A stretch of DNA of 64,000 nt from JALONO01 sp038209965 (lineage in GTDB: Bacteria > Bacteroidota > Bacteroidia > Cytophagales > Thermoflexibacteraceae): the NCBI GenBank assembly GCA_038209965.1, contig JBBQXF010000007.1, positions 1 to 64,000 on the forward strand, in the 5' to 3' direction. Positions 34,140 through 41,775 of the stretch are shown here, one piece after another (the first letter of the stretch is position 1; each line of letters begins with the position of its first letter). The translations under genes were made by a program, and so were the position numbers. The notes below the pieces were generated by a model. It saw only the letters and a list, made by a program, of their open reading frames with translations, was not told where the DNA came from and searched no databases.

Positions 34140-36500
34140 CTAATAAACCATTTTGTCCTGTGGTTCCACTTCTTCTTTTTGGTAGCGGTGGGCGATCACC
34201 TTGGGCGCGATCTGGGCGATAAAGTGCTTTTCCATGACCAATCGGGCCATCAGATAGCTCACCGTTGATTCAGCGCCTTGATTAAGGTTGACGTTGTTTT
34301 CCTCCAACCCGTCATAGCAGCCACCAGTACAAGGGTTGTAAATGATTTGGTGCAGGTGGTTGTTGCCCAAGAACCAGTCAAAAGCGACGTGCATCTTGGT
34401 ATGGTAATCTTTATTGCCAAATACTGCGTAAAATTTACTGAGGGCCAGAATGGTGTAGGCCACATCGATGGGCTGCTCGCCACCCACTTCTAAAACGCTT
34501 TGGTTGCGGTGCAGCCAGCCCCGGTTGGAGATCACGTGGATGCCGTCCTGCCGGAAGATCTTGGACAGCAGAAAATCAAAGGATGATTGGGCTATCTCGC
34601 AGTAGACCGGGTTGCCGGTGGCCAACCAAGCGCACAACATTGCCTCGGGCAAAATACTGTTGGCATACGTAAGGTAGCCCTCAAACCACTTCCACTCCGG
34701 GCTGGCTTCGTGCCGGTACATTTGTACCAGCCGGTCGGCCAGTTCTTTGATGATTTTCACGCCCGTGGCCATGGGGTTTTGGGTGTGCCGGTAATACAAC
34801 CCCTTGATTGCGAAGGCCATGGCCCGGGTAGAATGAACTCGGGTGGCGCGCAATTGGGCCTCCCACATGATTGATCCCGCACTCGCGGTCAGGTCAGTGG
34901 GGAGCAAGCTGCCCATCGAGATCAAGTACCCCAGTGCCCACAGCGCCCGCCCATTGGCATCTTCTAAATTGGTAGTGTAGTTCTGGTCGGTAAATTGGCG
35001 GGCTGCATCAACGTAGTTGAGCATACTGCCATTGGGCTGCAAACAAAACCGGATGAACCGGAGATAAATCCTGATAAAGATCAGATCTTTTTCATCCCTG
35101 GTCAATTCAAAATGCTGGCACATGGCCACCATGGCCCGGGCGTTGTCGTCCAAAGTATAACCTGAGGCCAAGCTGGGTTGGTTGATATTGGCGAACTGGA
35201 TCATGCCAAAACTGGTCGTCATCCTTTTTAGGTGATCCGTGGATATGACTGGCAGGTTGTATTGCAGCGAAGTTTGATCGTCAATGATGCTGGCAAATAA
35301 CCTGGCGTGGGCGATGGCCGCGTTTTCCCACGCGGTGCAGGCCATGCGGTGCAAGCAATTGGAACTCATCCTTTTCCGTAGGCTGTCGTCGGCCAGCAAC
35401 CGGTTGGTCGCTTTGGCCAACTGCGCTGAATTGCCAAAATCAACAATGATCCCGACATCTTTGCCCAGTACTTCCTTGGCGTGGGGAATGGGAGTAGAAA
35501 TAATGGGGCAACCACAACTGAGCGCATAGGCAAAGGTACCGCTCACGGCCTGATTGGGGTCTTTGGAAGTGAAAAGGTAAATGTCGGTGAGTTGCAGGTA
35601 CTCCAACAAATCTGGCAGGGGCAAAAATCGGTTAATAAACTTGACGTGAGCCTTCAGCCCCAACTCCGCCACTTTGGCTTCCAGTGCCCGGCGGTACTTT
35701 TCGCCTTCCTCGTTCACCACTGACGGATGGGTCTTGCCAATGATGAGGAACAAGACATCGAGGTTGCTGGCCACAATGGCGGGCATAGCGTTCAGGGTGG
35801 TTTCTATGCTTTTGCCCGAACTGAGCAGGCCAAAAGTGGACAGGATTTTTTTACCCGTCAAATGGTATTTTTCTTTCAGTGCTTGCTTGTCCAAATGGGG
35901 AACCAAGTGCGTGCCATGCGGAATGACGCTGATAAGTGACTTGGGCAGGGCATAGTCGGTGCGCAGTAAGCCGGCCGCAGCTTGGGTCATTACCACTACC
36001 GCCGCCGACAAAGCCGACAATTGCTGCACTTGGAGCAGCATGGACGCACTCGGAGCAGGCAACACAGTATGGAGAGCCAATATGACCGGCTTGGCCAAGT
36101 CTTGGAGGAACAGCCTAAAACTGTCTTCGTGCTGGGCAAAAAGACCAAACTCGTGCTGCACCACCACCAGTTGGATGCGGGCACTGGCATTGATGCGGGC
36201 GGCCAATTGGTCAAAATGGTGGGGGTGGCTGGTGTTGAGCAAGTAGTTGAATTGGGCGGGGTAAATGTGCCGATCACTTTCCGATTCCACCGGGCAAATA
36301 CTGAGGGTGAACGATTGGTCAAATTTGTGGTTCAGGGCTTTGACCAAATCTTGGGAATAAGTGGCAATCCCACATTCGCGGGGGGGGAATGAGGTAATGA
36401 ACAGGATTTCGGGCAGGGTATTGGTGCTTTCCCTTGGTAAAAGGCTCAGGGCTGGCCCTGGGTGGCCGTTGGTCAGATTTTGGTGATGCATAGCGGTCAT
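34140..36500 (-). CDS. GT4 glycosyltransferase fused to an alpha/alpha-barrel domain
   Basis: 786 residues. The N-terminal ~400 form a GT-B, GT4-type glycosyltransferase: ILFITSFPPRECGIATYSQD at the start, HEFGLF, IPHGTHLV, and the donor-site block near ISTPIPHAKEVLG. The C-terminal ~370 residues (GYTLDDNARAMVAMC, WALGYLISM, ANSILPEAMLCAWLAT) form a helical barrel as in glycosidases of the (alpha/alpha)6 type. It starts 8 bases after the GH130 gene. Such GT-GH130 pairs are thought to act on mannose-containing oligosaccharides or glycans, but the product is unknown. Confidence 0.8.
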   Translation of the reverse strand: MTAMHHQNLTNGHPGPALSLLPRESTNTLPEILFITSFPPRECGIATYSQDLVKALNHKFDQSFTLSICPVESESDRHIYPAQFNYLLNTSHPHHFDQLAARINASARIQLVVVQHEFGLFAQHEDSFRLFLQDLAKPVILALHTVLPAPSASMLLQVQQLSALSAAVVVMTQAAAGLLRTDYALPKSLISVIPHGTHLVPHLDKQALKEKYHLTGKKILSTFGLLSSGKSIETTLNAMPAIVASNLDVLFLIIGKTHPSVVNEEGEKYRRALEAKVAELGLKAHVKFINRFLPLPDLLEYLQLTDIYLFTSKDPNQAVSGTFAYALSCGCPIISTPIPHAKEVLGKDVGIIVDFGNSAQLAKATNRLLADDSLRKRMSSNCLHRMACTAWENAAIAHARLFASIIDDQTSLQYNLPVISTDHLKRMTTSFGMIQFANINQPSLASGYTLDDNARAMVAMCQHFELTRDEKDLIFIRIYLRFIRFCLQPNGSMLNYVDAARQFTDQNYTTNLEDANGRALWALGYLISMGSLLPTDLTASAGSIMWEAQLRATRVHSTRAMAFAIKGLYYRHTQNPMATGVKIIKELADRLVQMYRHEASPEWKWFEGYLTYANSILPEAMLCAWLATGNPVYCEIAQSSFDFLLSKIFRQDGIHVISNRGWLHRNQSVLEVGGEQPIDVAYTILALSKFYAVFGNKDYHTKMHVAFDWFLGNNHLHQIIYNPCTGGCYDGLEENNVNLNQGAESTVSYLMARLVMEKHFIAQIAPKVIAHRYQKEEVEPQDKMVY

Positions 36501-36508
36501 TAGTATGG

Positions 36509-37591
36509 TTATTTTAAATTGTCAGTAGCTGGGTAGCGCAGTAGTTCAGCCAATAAAGCCGCCAAACTGATCGATGCGCAGGCAATCCGCTCGTCGGCAG
36601 CCCCATAGTAGATGTAGAGGGTATCACCAAACAAGGCCGCCCCGGTGGGGAAGCACACATTGTTTACCTCGCCCTTCAGTTCCCACTCAAACTCAGGCCC
36701 AAAAAGGGGATGGGGCAGGCGGGCAATTTCCCGCCCGGGATGTTGTAAATCCAGCAGCGCAGCGCAGGCAGTGTAAACATAACCCTTCACCGTGTCGTGC
36801 ACGGCGTGGTAGATCAGTAGCCAGCCCTCGGCGGTCTCGATCGGCGGGCAACCCCCACCCAAATAGCTCACCTCGTGGTTATACTTAGGTGCAAGGGCAA
36901 TGCAATCATCAAGGCACATAAAGTAAGTCTCCCAAAATTGGGGCGTCAGATCCGTCAGTTCATCAAAGGACACTATTTGAATATCGGGTTTGATCCGGTG
37001 TAGAAAAAACAGTTTACCATTGATGCGCCGGGGGAAAAAAATCACGTTTTTGTCCCAAACGAGCGCGCGCTGGCCCTCTTTGGCCGTGTGCCGAGATAAA
37101 GAGTTGTAGCGCAGGTACTTTTCGTTGATCATTCCCTCGCTGTGGGCCATCTGCTTGAATTCGTCAAACGTAAACTGCGGCACAATAATGCCCTGCTTGG
37201 TCCAGTGCCGCAAGTCGGTGGAAGTGGCCAGAGCACCCATGGCGTTCACTCCGTCATAGGCAGTGTAGGTGAGATAATACAGGTCATCGATCTTGACCAC
37301 CCTTGGATCCTCGATCCCATGCACTTCGTAATCATGTTCCGGGGCGATCATGGGTTTGGTCCAGCGCTCGCCCGCCAGCAGCGGGTCGGTCAGGTAGCAA
37401 TACCCAACAGTGGAAAAATTGCCTTTTTGCACGGCCCGGTAGAACAAGTGGACGCCGTCGCCCTCGCGGATGGCCGCCGGGTTGAGCACACCCTCTTCTT
37501 CAAACGGAAGGTTGGTTTTCGTCAACACAATTCCCTCTTTCTTCACATTAAGCATAAGGAGTGATTTAATTGTTGTTTGAGAAACTATCAT
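36509..37591 (-). CDS. GH130-family glycoside phosphorylase-like protein
   Basis: 360 residues from ATG 37591; ATG 37555 (MLNVKKEGIVL) is an alternative and fits the family start well. Five-bladed beta-propeller signature of GH130: NPAAIREGDGVHLFYRAV, HGIEDPRVVKIDDLYYLTYTAYDG (catalytic Asp in EDPR), GGCPPIETAEGWLLIYHAV. GH130 enzymes phosphorolyse or hydrolyse beta-mannosides. It is flanked by an AraC-type regulator 6 bases upstream and the GT4 fusion 8 bases downstream, an evident operon. Confidence 0.85.
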   Translation of the reverse strand: MIVSQTTIKSLLMLNVKKEGIVLTKTNLPFEEEGVLNPAAIREGDGVHLFYRAVQKGNFSTVGYCYLTDPLLAGERWTKPMIAPEHDYEVHGIEDPRVVKIDDLYYLTYTAYDGVNAMGALATSTDLRHWTKQGIIVPQFTFDEFKQMAHSEGMINEKYLRYNSLSRHTAKEGQRALVWDKNVIFFPRRINGKLFFLHRIKPDIQIVSFDELTDLTPQFWETYFMCLDDCIALAPKYNHEVSYLGGGCPPIETAEGWLLIYHAVHDTVKGYVYTACAALLDLQHPGREIARLPHPLFGPEFEWELKGEVNNVCFPTGAALFGDTLYIYYGAADERIACASISLAALLAELLRYPATDNLK

Positions 37592-37597
37592 ACCCGA

Positions 37598-38161
37598 TTA
37601 TAAATTTTCCAATTCAATGCGTCGCCGGTGTTGATTTAGCTGCTTGAAATAGGTGGGGGTCAGCCCAGTCACTTTCTTGAACTGGTTGGACAAGTGGGCC
37701 ACACTGCTGTAATGCAACTTGTCGGCGATCTCGCTCATGTTCAGTTCATCGTACAGAAGCAGTTCTTTAGCGCGTTCAATTTTGTTGGCAATGATGTACT
37801 GTTCGATGGTCGTGCCCTTGACCTCTGAAAAAACATTGGACAAGTAGGTATAGTCATAGCCCATTTTCTGGCTCAAATATTCCGAATAGTTAATTTTGGG
37901 CACCGTATCCGAATAGTGTATCATATCAATAATCAAGTTTTTTACGGTCTCGATCAAAATGGTTTTCTTGTCGTCCAATAGTTCCAGCCCAAACTTGAGC
38001 AGATCCGTTCCCAACACTTTTCGTTGTTGTTCGGTGATATCTCCTAGGATTTCGGCCGTGCCGAAGCTGACCGCAAGGTAACGGATGCCCAACTGGTCCA
38101 ACGTATCTCTCACCACTAATTTGCACCTCAAACTGACCATGTATTTTATGTATAGAACCAT
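37598..38161 (-). CDS. AraC-type transcriptional regulator (short), copy 1
   Basis: 187 residues. The C-terminal ~100 form the AraC DNA-binding domain: IEQYIIANKIERAKELLLYDELNMSEIADKLHYSSVAHLSNQFKKVTGLTPTYFKQL holds the two helix-turn-helices. The N-terminal ~80 residues are short, beginning with MVLYIKYMVSLRCK, and do not look like a sugar-binding cupin. It is paralogous to the regulator at 38776-39342. It lies 6 bases before the GH130 gene and probably controls its own operon. Confidence 0.85.
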   Translation of the reverse strand: MVLYIKYMVSLRCKLVVRDTLDQLGIRYLAVSFGTAEILGDITEQQRKVLGTDLLKFGLELLDDKKTILIETVKNLIIDMIHYSDTVPKINYSEYLSQKMGYDYTYLSNVFSEVKGTTIEQYIIANKIERAKELLLYDELNMSEIADKLHYSSVAHLSNQFKKVTGLTPTYFKQLNQHRRRIELENL

Positions 38162-38775
38162 ACTAGCATTTTAAGTTATATCGACACTTATTCTCGCAGG
38201 AAACAAGTTTTTTAAAAATAGTATTAGAAGCCGATCAGGTATCGACCAACCGTAAAAATCTAACTTATCCCCCGACTAATCAGTTGAGCGAGGCTTTTAC
38301 TCTAAAACGACAGTTATTTAATCATTAATATTTTATGAGTATTTTTTAACTACTTAACGGTGATAATTTGTCTGTATTGGTAACTAGGCAACAAGTATTG
38401 GTGCTTTGCCCAACGGGGCAATCAGTTCATGGAAAAATAATTTTTGGTATCAAACACGGCCTCATCGGCTCGGGTAAAACATTGGTAATTTTGGCCCGAG
38501 CAATCTCTGAACGCTTCGGTTTTTTCCATTCAATTAACGACCAATCATCGAACGTTTATCAGTCAAAACTAGACTGCCCCATCAATTATCACTATTTCAC
38601 AATCAGCTAATTGGTTTATACGGTGGTAAAATTGAAAATCCATTGATAGTTCCTCCAATCGCTCAATTGATGGTGCTGGCGCGTGGTCTGCCAAAGTGTC
38701 ATTTTGTTGATAAGGCAAAGTTACTCCCAGTCAAGCACCCAAGTGTTATACATTTTCCTCGAAAAGTTACATACC
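38162..38775. other. 614-base region between the two AraC-type regulators
   Basis: No convincing gene in either direction; an 80-codon plus-strand frame (38368-38610) is low quality. It contains promoter-like site 5 at 38716-38755 pointing left, so a long leader or an untranslated transcript upstream of the first regulator operon is possible. Confidence 0.55.
38716..38755 (-). promoter_or_regulatory. Bipartite promoter-like element, site 5 (no adjacent gene)
   Basis: On the minus strand AAATGTATAAC is followed by 21 bases and TAACTTTGCC, keeping the same spacing as the four stress-gene sites and matching TAnnTTTG fully. The nearest downstream ATG of a recognised gene is ~555 bases away. Confidence 0.5.
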
Positions 38776-39342
38776 TTACTTATTGGCCAATAACCGCAGT
38801 TCCTTGCGTTTGCGGTGCAAGCCCCGGAAATAAGAAGGCGCCAGCCCCGTCACCTTTTTAAACTGGGCTGACAAGTGGGCTACGCTGCTGTAGTCTAGGC
38901 GGTAAGAAATCTCGGTCAAGTTCAGTTCTTCGTAGAGGAGGAGTTCTTTCGCTCGCTCTATTTTATGGTAGGTGATGTACTCCTGGATTGTCACCCCCTT
39001 CACTTCGGCAAACAGATCGGCCAAATGGTTGTAATCAATTTCCAATTTGCGGCTGATATAGGTTGAATGTGGCTCCCTAGGCAGTTCGTCGGCGTAATGA
39101 ACCATCTCAATGATCACCGCTTTTACCTTATCGATCAGGATGGCTTTCTGATCCTCCAGCAGCTCGAGGCCAGCCTTGAGCAGTTCGGACTTTAGAACCG
39201 TATTCTGCTCATCGGTAATATTGGCAACGATCTCCACCATACCCAACTCCAAAGCGACCGGGGCTATCCCCAGTTTGCCCAATATGCCTTTTACCAGCAT
39301 TTTGCAGCGCATACTTACCATGTATTTAATATAGAGCTTCAT
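38776..39342 (-). CDS. AraC-type transcriptional regulator (short), copy 2
   Basis: 188 residues, clearly paralogous to the regulator at 37598-38161 (MKLYIKYMVSMRCK against MVLYIKYMVSLRCK; IERAKELLLYEELNLTEISYRLDYSSVAHLSAQFKKVTGLAPSYFRGL in segments). It has two helix-turn-helices at the C-terminus. No target gene is adjacent in the same operon; the two regulators may cross-regulate. Confidence 0.85.
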   Translation of the reverse strand: MKLYIKYMVSMRCKMLVKGILGKLGIAPVALELGMVEIVANITDEQNTVLKSELLKAGLELLEDQKAILIDKVKAVIIEMVHYADELPREPHSTYISRKLEIDYNHLADLFAEVKGVTIQEYITYHKIERAKELLLYEELNLTEISYRLDYSSVAHLSAQFKKVTGLAPSYFRGLHRKRKELRLLANK

Positions 39343-39580
39343 GCGAAGGAGGATTAAACACTAAACTTAGGTCTTATTCAGTTAGAAATTTCATGTCCGC
39401 GCCTGATAATACTACGAATCGACCTCTTTCCTAAAAATCTTACCACAATCTATTGATTAACAAGTTTTTATATAAAATAAATTAAGTAGTTCAGTCAAAA
39501 AAACATTGTTTAGGGTGCATTTGCCCTCTTATAAAAGGAAGCGTTTCGGCCAACTGGCCAATGTTGTTCCATGAGGCGGC

Positions 39581-39958
39581 CTAATCTTCGTATCCGCTCT
39601 TGATAATGGTCGATATGAGCTTAAAGCGCTCATTGGCCTTGATGGTGCTGCGCGAATGGGCCGGAATAATGATGGATTCACCAACCTCGAGTTGAGTTGA
39701 TTTGTTGTCAATGACTACTTCGGCCTTCCCATCGAGCACTTGGATAAATGTATCGAACCGAGAAATTTTTTCTCCCATCTCTTCACCCGAATCGACCGAG
39801 GCCACCGTCACATTTCCGGTCGTTTTGTGTATAATCGTCTTGATTATCACGGAATTGGGGGCATACTCAAGCAGTTCCACAACGATGAATGACTTGGCTG
39901 CTTCAAGCTCGCGATTTTCAATGGATGTTGCTGGTTCCTTATGATTGTGGTTCTTCAT
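39581..39958 (-). CDS. Cupin-domain protein
   Basis: 125 residues from ATG 39958. A single cupin barrel: FDTFIQVLDGKAEVVIDNKS and LEVGESIIIPAHSRSTIKANERF carry the glycine and proline turns of the fold. The His/Glu metal ligands of classical cupin motif 1 are not obvious, so metal binding is uncertain. It is placed among stress-type genes. Confidence 0.75.
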   Translation of the reverse strand: MKNHNHKEPATSIENRELEAAKSFIVVELLEYAPNSVIIKTIIHKTTGNVTVASVDSGEEMGEKISRFDTFIQVLDGKAEVVIDNKSTQLEVGESIIIPAHSRSTIKANERFKLISTIIKSGYED

Positions 39959-40297
39959 CTTGGGTGTTTCAATAAATAAAGCTGAAAAAACTTTGGGCAA
40001 TTGGCTTTTCGTCAGCTAGTGCCAATTTTTGGTTGCCTGACAATTAAGCAATAGCCTGAAAAATGAAAAACACCGGCAAAAAAGCCAAACACCCTGCTAG
40101 GACAAACTATGTTGATCGTGCTTGCGCAGGATCTCCAGCTGGCTCTCGCCCCCAAGCCGGAACTGATGTCATGGGCGATCCTCTTCCCATTGAAAAAAAT
40201 AGAAAGGACAGGGGTTCAATTCCTGCCCTTTCGTTCACCGAGCCCAAGTTGGCATACTATCTCTTAAATACTATGTTTTCCTTGTAGCCGGCAGATC
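39959..40297. other. Intergenic region upstream of the cupin gene
   Basis: 339 bases. It contains a terminator for the leftward CsbD gene (40195-40231). A 74-codon plus-strand frame at 40063-40287 is not protein-like and is not called. Confidence 0.55.
40195..40231 (-). terminator. Terminator of the second CsbD gene
   Basis: Imperfect stem AAAGGACAGG / CCTGCCCTTT (40204-40231) with a GGTTCAATT loop; on the minus strand the stem is followed by CTATTTTTTT. The TTCAATT loop looks tRNA-like by chance, but no acceptor, D or anticodon arm is present. Confidence 0.75.
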
Positions 40298-40522
40298 TTA
40301 CGCCTTTACGGGCTGACCCTTGCGGATAATATTGATCACTTCGGGGCGTTTCTTGTGCAGCCGCTCCTCTACTCGTTTGAGCAGATCGTCTTCCTTACCA
40401 GTCTCAAACTTTAGATCGGCATCGGTAAGTTGGGCATACTTTTCTTTGAGTTGCTTGGCCTGCGTGGCCCAGTCCCCAGTGATTTTGAAAGCTTCTGTAT
40501 TTTTGCCTGGCATATCGTTCAT
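40298..40522 (-). CDS. CsbD-family stress protein, second copy
   Basis: 74 residues. ITGDWATQAKQLKEKYAQLTDADLKFETGKEDDLLKRVEERL (in blocks) fits CsbD, though the KGK motif of the first copy is diverged to QAKQLKEK. It has its own promoter-like site 35 bases upstream (40557) and a terminator downstream, so it is monocistronic. Confidence 0.85.
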   Translation of the reverse strand: MNDMPGKNTEAFKITGDWATQAKQLKEKYAQLTDADLKFETGKEDDLLKRVEERLHKKRPEVINIIRKGQPVKA

Positions 40523-40556
40523 GGCAGTATCGTTTGGGTGAACAATTGATTACAGC

Positions 40557-40595
40557 ACAAAGGTGCAGAAAGTCAACGGGTGATATGTTATACTT
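40557..40595 (-). promoter_or_regulatory. Bipartite promoter-like element, site 4 (second CsbD gene)
   Basis: On the minus strand AAAGTATAAC is followed by 21 bases and CACCTTTGTGC, 35 bases before the ATG at 40522. It is the closest match to the five-site consensus. Confidence 0.6.
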
Positions 40596-40641
40596 TTAGA
40601 GTAAACTATTACAGACTTTACACATCGCCCATGCGCTGTGC

Positions 40642-40796
40642 AAAGTCGCAGACTTTGCCTGAAAAATAAGCGAAAGTCTGTGACTTTCGGCAAGCGTGCC
40701 CCACGTTATGCAAAGTCTGTGACTTTCGGCAAGCGTGCCCCACGTTGTGCAAAGTCTGTGACTTTGCATGAAAAATAAGCGAAAGTCTGTGACTTT
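40642..40796. repeat. Array of five short palindromes
   Basis: AAAGTCTGTGACTTT occurs exactly at 40673, 40712, 40751 and 40782, and as AAAGTCGCAGACTTT at 40642. Spacings are 31, 39, 39 and 31 bases; the 39-base units carry CGGCAAGCGTGCCCCACGTT between palindromes. Spacers are repeats rather than unique, so it is not a CRISPR. Confidence 0.85.
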
Positions 40797-40828
40797 CGGC
40801 AAAGCGGGGTTCGCCCCGAAACCATAGC

Positions 40829-40873
40829 CAAAAAAAACCAAAAGCGGCCCAGTGCACACCGGGCCGCTTTTGG
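40829..40873 (-). terminator. Terminator of the LEA-like gene
   Basis: Perfect 13-base arms CCAAAAGCGGCCC (40838-40850) and GGGCCGCTTTTGG (40861-40873) with a 10-base loop; on the minus strand the stem runs into a T-tract (A-run at 40830-40837). It lies 27 bases past the stop of the gene at 40900. Confidence 0.9.
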
Positions 40874-40899
40874 TTGCGAAATTCACGCTAGGTGGTTAG

Positions 40900-41427
40900 T
40901 TAGGCCGCCGTTGGGGCATCATCATCCTTCTTATTCTTATCGGAACTGCCACCGAAAAACTTGCTCTTCAAGCCAGCCAGAGCCTCGTTCAGATCTTCGG
41001 TGAACTCTTGGAGTTCTTCTTTGGCCTCGCCCATAGCTTCGGTAAATTCTTGTTTGATGTCGGCCATCAGTTCGCCTTTCTTGAATTTTGCTCTTTTCTC
41101 ATCAAACAATTGGCGGGCTTCGCCAAATTTCTCTTTCATTTCATCGTCGGCATCATCCGCAAACTCTGCAAATTTGCCCTTCATTTCGGCAAACAATCCC
41201 AAGGCTTTGCCCTTGTACGCTTCGCGGGTTTTGTCATCTGCCAATTTGCTTTGCAGTTCTTTCAATTCTTCCTGCATTTCAGCAGCAGCAGCATTGCCTT
41301 TTTCTTTCAATTTGCCCAAAACGTCTTTGGCACTGTTGACCAGTTCATCAAAATCAAATTTTGAATCGTCTTTGGGCGGGGTGACCGGATTGACGGCAGG
41401 CGTAATTTCTGGGGGGGTCTGACTCAT
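40900..41427 (-). CDS. LEA-like amphipathic helical protein
   Basis: 175 residues from ATG 41427. After a Pro-rich lead (QTPPEITPAVNPVTPPKDD) almost the whole protein is charged helix with repeating Lys/Glu/Ala and Phe/Leu every 3-4 residues (FAEMKGKFAEFADDADDEMKEKFGEA). It is similar in style to group-3 LEA or apolipophorin-like stress proteins; no catalytic motif. It ends in a Lys/Asp-rich tail. Probably cytoplasmic and desiccation or stress related, by resemblance only. Confidence 0.7.
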   Translation of the reverse strand: MSQTPPEITPAVNPVTPPKDDSKFDFDELVNSAKDVLGKLKEKGNAAAAEMQEELKELQSKLADDKTREAYKGKALGLFAEMKGKFAEFADDADDEMKEKFGEARQLFDEKRAKFKKGELMADIKQEFTEAMGEAKEELQEFTEDLNEALAGLKSKFFGGSSDKNKKDDDAPTAA

Positions 41428-41451
41428 GGCGCAAGCTTGTTTAAGTTTGGT

Positions 41452-41459
41452 CAAAGATA
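41452..41459 (-). promoter_or_regulatory. TAnnTTTG promoter element of the LEA-like gene
   Basis: On the minus strand TATCTTTG lies 25 bases before the ATG, matching the Bacteroidota housekeeping -7 box. A -33 box at ideal spacing is not clear. Confidence 0.45.
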
Positions 41460-41651
41460 GAAAATCCCGCGCAATTTATCCCAAGATCAAACTAATTTTC
41501 GCGATTTCCCCACTTGGGCAATCCGGCTTTGGGGCTGCTGCCCCGAAATAACAACTCATCGATCAGTAGATAATTACTCTTTCACTTTGTCCTATTTTTG
41601 ATTAATTTTGTTAATAATCATTTGATTACCAATTAGTTAATACAAAAAATT

Positions 41652-41694
41652 AGCTTACCTTTACCAAACCTCAGAGGTTTGGTAAAGGTAAGCT
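41652..41694 (-). terminator. Perfect 43-base palindrome downstream of trpC
   Basis: 21-base arms beginning AGCTTACCTTTACC (41652-41672) and ending GGTAAAGGTAAGCT (41674-41694) around a single A. On the minus strand it is followed by AATTTTTTGT, so it can end the gcvT-trpC transcript. Its size and perfection also resemble a dispersed intergenic palindrome. Confidence 0.75.
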
Positions 41695-41775
41695 GCAAGG
41701 TAAGGCACATGGTAACTACCTTTTGCCAATCCCTCCATTAATTAGGGCATTTGCATTAAGCAGGAACCAAAGAAA

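Larger units (their letters stand above)
40523..40899. other. Intergenic region with palindrome array and terminator
   Basis: 377 bases. From left to right: promoter-like site 4, an array of five AAAGTC-centred palindromes, and the terminator of the LEA-like gene. No gene fits; frames through it only read the repeats. Confidence 0.6.
41428..41775. other. Intergenic region between trpC and the LEA-like gene
   Basis: 348 bases. It holds a TAnnTTTG promoter element for the LEA-like gene at its left end (41452-41459) and the large palindrome at 41652-41694; the rest is AT-rich and featureless. Confidence 0.55.

Noticed and set aside
38368..38610. 80-codon plus-strand frame between the AraC-type genes
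   Set aside because: Contains a P-loop-like GSGKT by chance, but no other protein features and AT-rich composition.
40203..40231. tRNA-like T-arm (GGTTCAATTCC)
   Set aside because: Stem fails to pair as a T-arm and there is no anticodon, D or acceptor arm; it is a terminator hairpin.
40063..40287. 74-codon plus-strand frame
   Set aside because: Runs through the CsbD terminator and has no protein-like features.
40642..40796. Possible CRISPR array
   Set aside because: Intervals between palindromes are themselves repeats, units are only 15 bases and no cas gene is present.
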